A stretch of DNA of 7,953 nt from Chloroflexota bacterium. Lineage in GTDB: Bacteria > Chloroflexota > Anaerolineae > Promineifilales > Promineifilaceae. Location: NCBI GenBank assembly GCA_024640485.1, contig JAHEEY010000213.1, positions 1-7,953 on the forward strand, read 5' to 3'. The notes below the pieces were generated by a model. The model searched no databases, was not told the DNA's origin, and worked only from the letters and a program-made list of their open reading frames with translations. This document shows positions 1-5,179 of the stretch, piece by piece. Each line of letters starts with the position of its first letter. Position 1 is the stretch's first letter. Position numbers and translations under genes: made by a program.

Positions 1-31
1 CGTGACCAGCTGGTCACGCCCTTTTTTCGTG
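1..31 (+). terminator. Palindrome followed by T-run, probable rho-independent terminator
   Basis: The first 18 bases (CGTGACCAGCTGGTCACG) are a perfect palindrome. They can fold as a GTGACC/GGTCAC stem with an AGCT loop, followed after a few bases by six T (23-28). This is the layout of an intrinsic terminator for a plus-strand gene ending left of the window. The upstream part is cut off, so an operator-type palindrome is an alternative. Confidence 0.45.
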
Positions 32-39
32 AAACCCCC

Positions 40-222
40 ATGACAAAATATCTTTCACCCCTGATTATTCTCTTTCTGGCGATCACCACAGCTGCCTGTA
101 CCTGCGAGTCTACACCTGCGGCCACTTCCACGGCCTGCCCGCAGCCACCTCGCCCACATCAAAGAAGAACCGTCACGTTTGATACGCCGCGCCGTTTCGC
201 CGCTTCACTCGTCGCACCATGA
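40..222 (+). CDS. Short ORF with lipoprotein-like signal peptide, probably truncated
   Basis: A 60-residue reading frame begins with Lys3, a hydrophobic stretch (residues 5-19) and Cys20 in the context TTAAC. This resembles a lipoprotein signal peptide, although Thr at -3 is not the best lipobox residue. After Cys20 the chain is Cys-, Thr- and Pro-rich, then Arg-rich, and shows no domain. The last 50 bases run antisense over the 3' end of the convergent hydrolase gene, so that part is probably not native coding sequence. No clear ribosome binding site precedes the ATG. I infer the 5' stump of a lipoprotein gene whose body was lost when the hydrolase gene came to lie here. A small real lipoprotein, or chance, remains possible. 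Confidence 0.3.
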   Translation: MTKYLSPLIILFLAITTAACTCESTPAATSTACPQPPRPHQRRTVTFDTPRRFAASLVAP

Positions 223-1768
223 ACCAGACCAATCCTATCAGCAAGAGGGGGACCAGGATGACAGCGGCCGCCAGCGCCTTTGAAAGGAAAGGAAAGCTCA
301 TCATTCCCACGTCAAAGCTCATTGGCTGATAGCTGAACAGCGAATCGTCGGCTTCTCCGATTGCATAGAAGGTGGTCAACAGATGCCTGGTCGCTTCCGG
401 CTGCAGTGACCAGATGTCTGACGTATGCCCAAACTCCGACAGGATGACTTGTTCCCCATTGCTCAATGCGGGCAGCAGCTCCTCTGTGGCGAACTGTGAC
501 GGCGTCGAATAGTCGATGCTCCCGCTGACCAGCAGCGTCTCCACATCTGAAGGCTGCGCTTCACGAAACGCGTCTGGCATTGGCGCCACAGCCCAACCGC
601 CATTCAGCTGTGCCGCCCCTCCGACCAAGAACGATATGGGCGAACCCAGTGCCGCCTCAGGCGGGTTCATATCTGTGATCCAATCCCGGGCGGGGTCATA
701 GTCGATACTCCCTTTGGCGGCCCAATCTCCCCAGGTGATAGTCGAAGGAAGCATGAAATCGTACGCCAGAGACATCAGCGCCAGCCCGCTTGGGTCACCC
801 TCCTCGGCAGCCAGATAAGCATCAAATACAGTCGCGGCAGTCCCTCGGTGAAACAGCATGAAGGGCGTCATGAATTTAACCTTGCCGGGATCGATCGGTA
901 TCAGCAGCCAGCGTTCGGGCATACTGTGAGATACGTTTCGAACAGTCTCCGTCAGGTCATCAGTCCGAGCGCTGCACTCAGAATCTTTGGCACACAGCGC
1001 GGCATCATATGCTATTTGCGCGTCGATACCCTCTGGTTCCCACGCGAAATGTCCAGGGGGATTGACAGAAATCATAGCTGAGCGATGCAGGCTGTCGGGA
1101 TACATCCACGAGTAAATCATTGCCACTCGGGTGCCGTAGCTTCCACTGAGCAGGTTCACCCGCCCGTAGCCCAGCGCGGCGCGAGCATCTTCCATATCTT
1201 CAACCACTTCAGGAATGGAGTACCCATCCAGATCGACCCCTTCAGCTTGCAGGCGTCCGACGCACTGGGTCGTTGCCTCACCGAAGCTGGACAAAGACGC
1301 CATGCTCAAAGCGTCCTCACCATCCCCGGCAGCTGCCCTGGCCATTTCTGGGCACGCCATTACCACTGAACCGTCCATGCCCCGGTAGCCTACCATCACA
1401 ATATCGTGATTATCAATCAGGCCATCCAGACCAGAGAAAACCATATTCGAATTCCCTGGGCCGCCGGCAAACCAGAAAATCGGTTCGGCAGGGTTCTCAC
1501 TCAGCGCGGCAGCTCGAATCATCGGCAGCGCGATCAGCCGGGAGTCCGGTTCGCTTCGGTTCTCCGGCACGACAAGCGTGCCGCAGTCAGCTTCGTATTT
1601 GACTTTGCCCGCCTTGTATGTGCAGGGCTCGAACGCCACCAGATCCCCGGCCTGCGCCCCATCCGGCACGGACAGGGTTGTGGTTTTCGAGGTACTGCAT
1701 GCTGTGATCAGGCCAATTGATAACAGCAGGACGGGTAATATGTTATTGATTGCTGCTCTTTTCGACAT
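173..1768 (-). CDS. Lipoprotein alpha/beta-hydrolase, tripeptidyl aminopeptidase-like (S33 type)
   Basis: The likely product is a 531-residue exported serine hydrolase or peptidase. Start choice: of two adjacent ATGs, the second (1768-1766) lies 7 nt after AGGAG. An upstream in-frame ATG at 1831 would put 21 polar residues before the signal peptide. Residues 1-23 form a lipoprotein signal with lipobox ITAC (Cys24). Alpha/beta-hydrolase landmarks are FAGGPG (100-105, oxyanion region), GYRG (127-130) where relatives often have DxRG, nucleophile elbow SGSYGT (Ser210), Asp419 in GSIDYSTP and His448 in FGHTSD. This order and the late Asp/His match the S33 tripeptidyl-aminopeptidase/TAP-like family. 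Cys pairs 49/62, 139/169 and 259/265 could form disulfides in an extracytoplasmic protein. Residues about 498-518 form a hydrophobic helix followed by RRVKRR, a probable C-terminal membrane anchor, unusual alongside a lipid anchor. The substrate cannot be told; peptide or ester hydrolysis outside the cytoplasm is inferred. Confidence 0.92.
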   Translation of the reverse strand: MSKRAAINNILPVLLLSIGLITACSTSKTTTLSVPDGAQAGDLVAFEPCTYKAGKVKYEADCGTLVVPENRSEPDSRLIALPMIRAAALSENPAEPIFWFAGGPGNSNMVFSGLDGLIDNHDIVMVGYRGMDGSVVMACPEMARAAAGDGEDALSMASLSSFGEATTQCVGRLQAEGVDLDGYSIPEVVEDMEDARAALGYGRVNLLSGSYGTRVAMIYSWMYPDSLHRSAMISVNPPGHFAWEPEGIDAQIAYDAALCAKDSECSARTDDLTETVRNVSHSMPERWLLIPIDPGKVKFMTPFMLFHRGTAATVFDAYLAAEEGDPSGLALMSLAYDFMLPSTITWGDWAAKGSIDYDPARDWITDMNPPEAALGSPISFLVGGAAQLNGGWAVAPMPDAFREAQPSDVETLLVSGSIDYSTPSQFATEELLPALSNGEQVILSEFGHTSDIWSLQPEATRHLLTTFYAIGEADDSLFSYQPMSFDVGMMSFPFLSKALAAAVILVPLLLIGLVWFMVRRVKRRNGAAYQT

Positions 1769-1775
1769 CATCTGT

Positions 1776-1780
1776 CTCCT
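1776..1780 (-). promoter_or_regulatory. Ribosome binding site AGGAG deciding the hydrolase start
   Basis: On the minus strand AAAGGAG lies 7 nt before ATG 1768-1766 and 4 nt before the adjacent ATG 1771-1769. It favours the 1768 start, which places the lipoprotein signal directly at the N-terminus, and argues against the longer frame from 1831. Confidence 0.75.
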
Positions 1781-1933
1781 TTTTCGATACGCCACATCCG
1801 CAGTATGATCGCGAAGCAGTATTAGTGTCATACCCCAAAGGTGTGATTCAGAGAGCTATTAGGGAACTTGTTGAAAGGAGAACAGTGAAAGGGGAAGCTT
1901 GAAACCAGGCGCTTTCCAGCCTGGTCATCATGT

Positions 1934-2041
1934 GTTGGTGTTCACGAGAACCGGCAGGAAAAGGCTCAAACCCCAAGCGGAACGCAGTTCCGCTCTTCAG
2001 GACTATGAGCCCCTTCTGACCAGGATCACGTCCATGCAGCC
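1934..2041. repeat. Dispersed ~110-bp structured repeat, copy A
   Basis: The best conserved core, 1963-1994, matches 4354-4385 at 27 of 32 positions without gaps. Shared edge words GTTGGTGT on the left and CAGCC on the right sit at similar distances in both copies. The core holds a perfect hairpin AGCGGAAC-GCA-GTTCCGCT (1976-1994), enclosed by GGCTCA (1963-1968)/TGAGCC (2006-2011) and further out by CCTGGTCA (1920-1927)/TGACCAGG (2017-2024). This copy fills most of the gap between the two intact minus-strand genes and starts 23 nt past the stop codon of the GNAT-hydrolase gene. It has no U-tract, so a simple terminator is unlikely. A REP- or MITE-like element or a structured RNA are the options. 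Confidence 0.6.
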
Positions 2042-2050
2042 ATTTACTCG

Positions 2051-2080
2051 GGTTAGCATCCTTCTACAACATGCTTAACC
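2051..2080. repeat. Inverted repeat spanning the stop codon of the GNAT-hydrolase gene
   Basis: GGTTAGCAT (2051-2059) and ATGCTTAACC (2071-2080) are complementary apart from one extra base. The 11-nt loop contains the TAG stop at 2064-2066. On the transcript it would form a hairpin just at the 3' end of the coding region. No T-run follows on the minus strand, so it may act in mRNA stability or be coincidental. Confidence 0.35.
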
Positions 2081-3599
2081 AGGTGTTGATGGTCTCGAAA
2101 TAACCAGGCGCGCAATCGCCATCGACATGAATGATGTGATCGGCATCAGGAAACAATTCAATGGTGACCTCTTCATTGCTGGCTTCCTGGAGATACTTTT
2201 TATAGAGCGCGATGCTCTTATTGACAGGGATAGATGTGTCTCTTTCACCAAATATCGCCAGTACAGGGCAGTGAACTTTTGTCAGAAAATCGGCCGGGTT
2301 GACATTCATCACCGCCCGCATTTGAGCCTTAGCCATCTCCCACGCTTCTGACGGCAGCCGCTCAAACATGGGCAGAACCTGGTCCAGATGCAGGAATCTT
2401 GTCCACGGTTCATCTTTAATGGCGTTCAAAAGCACCATGACTTTTTCATATTCAACAATGGGATCAACGAGAGAACCGCCGTAAACCAACCCCATCACTT
2501 CATCCCATGGGCCCGCGCCTAATCGTATCGCTTCAGACTGGTTGACAGTTTGATACATTGGTTCGGCAAGAACGATGTCAGCCATCAGCCGCCTCATCAA
2601 CACCGCTTTGGCTGCCTCATTTTCGTCGAATCCCGCTGCTCTGCTCTCGGCTTCAACCCGGTACACTTCCTGCTCCACCGGGGTAACTCCCGGTCCGGAG
2701 ACGGGAATGATGAAGGCCACACCCTCATACGCAGCGGCGGCCATCTGGCAGATCCAGCCTCCCTGGCTGATGCCCCATAAGCCAACATGATTGGCTTTAA
2801 TATCCGGTCGAGACTGCAGATATTTGACCGCCGCTATTGCTTCTTCTGTTCGGAATTCCAGAGTCTCAAAGCCGGGGCCTTCCGCACTGCTCCCTCCCCA
2901 TCCTGGCCCATCGTATCTCAGCACAGCAAACCCGGATTGCACCAGGTTGTCACTGTGTTTTTTATAATAGGGATCTTCCTTTCCTGATCGATCAGACCCA
3001 TGAAGCAGAATAATTGCCGGGTGGGAACCTTCTGAAGCTGGATGGGTCAGGATTCCATTCAGTTCTATAGCGGCAGCTGAAAACCTGACTTCTTCTTCAA
3101 GGCTGAATCGCATCGTCCGTCGCCATCCTTGATACCCCAAATTCTCGTAGAAACCGATGGCTCGATCATTTCTTTCCCACACCTGCAGCTCGATTTCGGA
3201 GATTCCCTGCGCCCGCCCCCACTGATGAATTTTTTCCATCAGCATCCGCCCAATTCCCCGCCCCCGATGTGAGATGGCAACGGCGATTTCACTAATATGG
3301 ATATATCTTCGCTGCCGAAAGATTGGATCGTCAATGCTGTTTCTCAGCTCAACAAAAGCCGCACCCACAACATCTTTCGCCTTCTCCGCCACAAACAATC
3401 TCTTGTCCGGATCGTGCAAGAGATCGTCAAACCATTCTTGGGTCATTATGGGATCAGCTATCTGAATAATTTCCGGCACCAACTCAACGTGAAACCGGTT
3501 TTCCTCCGCAAAGATTTGTCCAACCTGTTCAAAGTCGTCTTCCGTCGCCAACCTGATATCAAATGCCTGCCCATCACTGGATAATTCTGTGACATTCAT
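2064..3599 (-). CDS. Fusion protein: GNAT N-acetyltransferase + alpha/beta-hydrolase
   Basis: A 511-residue, probably cytoplasmic protein without signal peptide. Residues 14-167 are a GNAT domain: RLATEDDFEQV strand/helix start, motif A HISEIAVAISHRGRGIG with the acetyl-CoA pyrophosphate loop R112-GRG-I-G117, and motif B VWERNDRAIGFYENLGY (140-156). Residues about 172-511 are an alpha/beta-hydrolase of the dienelactone hydrolase/S9-like group: LLHGSDRSG (198-206, oxyanion region), RYDGPGWGGSS (228-238), nucleophile elbow GISQGG (Ser278), GERD (Asp454) and DADH (His488), with a helical cap between Ser278 and about 440. Each half has the usual length of a stand-alone protein and both active sites look intact, so this seems a functional fusion rather than a sequencing join. 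GAAGG lies 6 nt before the ATG. An acyl-transfer/deacylation pair acting on one metabolite is conceivable but not shown. An ATG at codon 163 could in principle restart the hydrolase alone. Confidence 0.93.
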   Translation of the reverse strand: MNVTELSSDGQAFDIRLATEDDFEQVGQIFAEENRFHVELVPEIIQIADPIMTQEWFDDLLHDPDKRLFVAEKAKDVVGAAFVELRNSIDDPIFRQRRYIHISEIAVAISHRGRGIGRMLMEKIHQWGRAQGISEIELQVWERNDRAIGFYENLGYQGWRRTMRFSLEEEVRFSAAAIELNGILTHPASEGSHPAIILLHGSDRSGKEDPYYKKHSDNLVQSGFAVLRYDGPGWGGSSAEGPGFETLEFRTEEAIAAVKYLQSRPDIKANHVGLWGISQGGWICQMAAAAYEGVAFIIPVSGPGVTPVEQEVYRVEAESRAAGFDENEAAKAVLMRRLMADIVLAEPMYQTVNQSEAIRLGAGPWDEVMGLVYGGSLVDPIVEYEKVMVLLNAIKDEPWTRFLHLDQVLPMFERLPSEAWEMAKAQMRAVMNVNPADFLTKVHCPVLAIFGERDTSIPVNKSIALYKKYLQEASNEEVTIELFPDADHIIHVDGDCAPGYFETINTWLSML

Positions 3600-3605
3600 T
3601 GTTTA

Positions 3606-3610
3606 CCTTC
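3606..3610 (-). promoter_or_regulatory. Ribosome binding site GAAGG of the GNAT-hydrolase gene
   Basis: GAAGG on the minus strand lies 6 nt upstream of ATG 3599-3597. It supports this start, which is also just right for the beginning of the GNAT fold. Confidence 0.6.
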
Positions 3611-3798
3611 AATGCGCTTGCTTCAAAATCGACGCTGCTTATTAGGCCCTTCATTATTCGCCTGAAAGTGCGACACCAAGCCCTGCCAGAGCAATGTTCA
3701 CATATCTGTGGCCTCATCAGAGGCAGTGTGACCGTCATCAGAACACTGACGAAGTTCGGGTAAGGCTGGCAAACTGGAAGTTCACCTTCGGTCACCAC

Positions 3799-4090
3799 GA
3801 CATCGCTGTCCCCTATACCCTTGACCAGCAGCCATCGGCCAATTGCCAGATCAAACGGCAGGTCTGGTAGGAAACAAGAATTGAAACATTAAGGCCCAAA
3901 TGATCAATCAAGGAGCCTGTAAATGCCAGCGGAATTGCTGTCAGACCCCAGACAGGTACAACCCGGGGGAGAAATCCTGATTTGCAGAACAGGAAATTAA
4001 ACATTGTTGCCCCAAGGGGGTAAGGAATGCAATTGCCTGCAAAAGGAATGCTGCGCCCAAGCGCCTCGGGGTGTTTTTATCTGTCCTCAT
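3799..4090 (-). pseudogene. DUF4386-family membrane protein remnant, deleted and frameshifted
   Basis: Three pieces in three reading frames together look like a shrunken DUF4386 integral membrane protein (function unknown). From ATG 4090-4088 the frame reads MRTDKNTPRRLGAAFLLQAI, a typical N-terminus of the family. After about 28 codons the similarity jumps, with a frame change, to KSGFLPRVVPVWGLTAIPLA and its continuation TGSLIDHLGLNVSILVS (within 4004-3870), the C-terminal 'LIPRWLSVWGLI' region. A further one-base shift at about 3870 leads to LPDLPFDLAIGRWLLVKGI (3870-3814), matching the family's end. Usual proteins have about 200-240 residues with several membrane helices; here the middle is missing. 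The last frame stays open and overlaps the start of the GNAT-hydrolase gene, so the original stop seems lost. Family assignment is from memory of the motif pattern. Confidence 0.7.
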
Positions 4091-4141
4091 TTCCCAATGC
4101 TGCCTTCTTTTCCCTCACTTCGGTTCAGAGAAGCAATCTCT

Positions 4142-4160
4142 TGAGCATACGCTCATTATA
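4142..4160 (-). promoter_or_regulatory. Candidate -10 box TATAAT with overlapping palindrome
   Basis: On the minus strand a perfect TATAAT (4160-4155) lies about 65 nt before the ATG of the DUF4386 remnant. The nearest -35-like word, TTGTCA (4188-4183), is 22 nt away, too far for a standard sigma-70 promoter. Immediately after the -10 box the sequence TGAGC-GTAT-GCTCA (4155-4142) is a perfect inverted repeat sharing the final T of the box. This is where an operator would cover the transcription start. It may be a leftover promoter of the decayed gene, possibly now serving the GNAT-hydrolase gene. Confidence 0.35.
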
Positions 4161-4261
4161 AAGGGTATTTGTGATTTTTGGCTGACAACCACCAGCGAGA
4201 GGATTTGCTCAACTGGATCTATTTAGAGCACGGCTCACATCCGCCGGGACACGAACCATGC

Positions 4262-4279
4262 GGGTGAACAATATCACCC
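4262..4279. repeat. Small perfect hairpin GGGTGA-N6-TCACCC
   Basis: Six-base arms with a six-base loop lie in the gap between the decayed hydrolase and the DUF4386 remnant. No T-run follows on either strand, so it is not a convincing terminator. Confidence 0.3.
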
Positions 4280-4314
4280 CCAACAACCTCTTGCGGGAAC
4301 ACTTAGCAATGAGG

Positions 4315-4430
4315 TTGGTGTGCTGGAAAAAGGGGAAACAGTGGGTCCGAAGGGGCCCGAATCCCAAGGGGAACGCAGTTCCGCCCCCGTGCTTGCGAAC
4401 CTGAAGCACAGGGATCCCACCTGCACAGCC
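4315..4430. repeat. Dispersed ~110-bp structured repeat, copy B
   Basis: Second copy of the repeat at 1934-2041, in the same orientation. The core 4354-4385 differs from copy A at 5 of 32 positions. The central GGAAC-GCA-GTTCC hairpin (4370-4382) is kept and can be extended to GGGGAAC/GTTCC(G)CC with one bulged base. Other arms are GTGGGTCC (4341-4348)/GGATCCCAC (4412-4420, one bulge) and GTGCTT (4389-4394)/AAGCAC (4404-4409). Like copy A it lies just 3' of a minus-strand hydrolase gene, here the decayed one. The open frame that crosses it on the minus strand is only read-through from that pseudogene. Confidence 0.55.
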
Positions 4431-4439
4431 ATACCAATG

Positions 4440-4823
4440 GAATAATTGTGCGCAGCGCTGTTTCACGGTGTCCATGAATTCGGCTGTGGCGGCGATAATT
4501 TATTCTTGCTGTTCCACCGCGGAAATGGTTGCGATTCCGTAGCCTTTTTGAAAACTGTAGTCAGCATAGTGGCGGTGGTTTCCCCCTTCGATGACACCCC
4601 GTCTGGTCGAATCAGCAATCGCTTCACAGAACGCCGCTTGCTTAGGGGCGCCTGTATCCCTCGACCCGATTATTGTCAGAAACGGTATGGGGAAATCTAC
4701 GAAATCCTCGTTGTTTGCCGGATATGAAGCAAACGTGATAAGCCCGTCAAAGCTGTCCTCGTTGCGCTTGGCGTCTTCGCAGCCAGCGCTTCGTCCACCG
4801 ACAGCATTCCGCCATGCTCCCAC
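4440..4823 (-). pseudogene. C-terminal half of an alpha/beta-hydrolase with nonsense codon
   Basis: The minus-strand frame from 4823 encodes, after about 20 atypical residues, the C-terminal half of an Abhydrolase_5-type protein: SFDGLITFASYPAN, then FLTIIGSRD with the catalytic Asp (codon 4658-4656), and VIEGGNHRHYADY with the catalytic His (4577-4575). The typical end follows (GIATISAVEQQE), then TAA at 4502-4500. In the same frame past the stop comes IIAATAEFMDTVKQR, which is how such proteins normally continue, so the TAA probably replaced a Gln codon (CAA to TAA). The half with the nucleophile Ser is absent in this frame. Upstream, 4824-4890 shows possible decayed pieces in two frames, including an HGGML string that might be a damaged GHSxGG elbow; that is speculative. 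The enzyme is not expected to be active. Confidence 0.75.
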
Positions 4824-5179
4824 TGGTAGGCGAAACGGACCTCACCCAGCATCCCCCAGATCAAAGGCCCAACGCATCGACTTCAGAAAATACGGTGACC
4901 CTCCTGGCGGCACTGTGTTATCATACCGTTAGGGTGGCTTCACCGGGGAATCATCTTCAACAACACTGAGGCAGTTTCCGCGGAATGCAAGCCGCCGTCT
5001 TCGGCGGGGACGATCGTCTCAAGCCGATACGATAATGGCGATTGGCTGGTGGGGGTCGGAGCTGACCTGAGGCACCTGCCTGGCCCAGTGTAGGGCCCGC
5101 TGCCGGCGGTACTTGCGGAGTCGACAAGCTAACCTAACAGAACACAGCGGCTGAGACGGCTCCCAAATTAGGTAACAAC
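4824..5179. other. Gene-free spacer upstream of the S41 peptidase gene
   Basis: No supported gene lies here. It contains a palindrome TTCCGCGGAA (4976-4985), a tight hairpin CCGCCG-TCTT-CGGCGG (4992-5007) and the palindrome GACGATCGTC (5009-5018). The minus strand stays open from 5128 to 4943 and reads like protein near its end (ETIVPAEDGGLHSAET), but it has no start codon and I recognise no family. It may be more decayed coding sequence. The S41 gene's 5' leader and promoter must lie in this stretch; no convincing -35/-10 pair stands out. Confidence 0.4.

Noticed and set aside
848..1808. Plus-strand ORFs of 76-109 residues opposite the lipoprotein hydrolase.
   Set aside because: Antisense shadows of a well-supported gene, with no ribosome binding sites or domains.
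1920..2061. Integron attC site: imperfect hairpin downstream of a gene, with GTTAGCA nearby and a related copy downstream of another hydrolase.
   Set aside because: No paired RYYYAAC/GTTRRRY core sites bound either copy, the edge words are in the wrong orientation, and no integrase is visible.
3111..3113. ATG at codon 163 of the fusion as a separate hydrolase start.
   Set aside because: The purine-rich AAGGA lies about 12 nt away, too far for a good site, and the residues after the Met complete the last GNAT strand; internal initiation is possible but unsupported.
3574..3798. 74-residue minus-strand ORF overlapping the start of the GNAT-hydrolase gene.
   Set aside because: Its beginning continues the shifted C-terminal frame of the DUF4386 remnant and the remainder shows no domain; there is no ribosome binding site.
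4209..4475. 88-residue minus-strand ORF as an independent gene.
   Set aside because: Its first residues are the read-through continuation of the decayed hydrolase after TAA 4502-4500, and the rest is translation of the repeat element.
4943..5128. Open minus-strand frame of 62 codons with a protein-like end (LETIVPAEDGGLHSAE).
   Set aside because: No start codon, no recognised family and GC-rich DNA where long open frames arise by chance; kept only as a remark on the spacer.
5113..5140. Promoter for the S41 gene: TTGCGG and TAACAG 16 nt apart.
   Set aside because: Both boxes match the sigma-70 consensus poorly and the distance alone is not enough.
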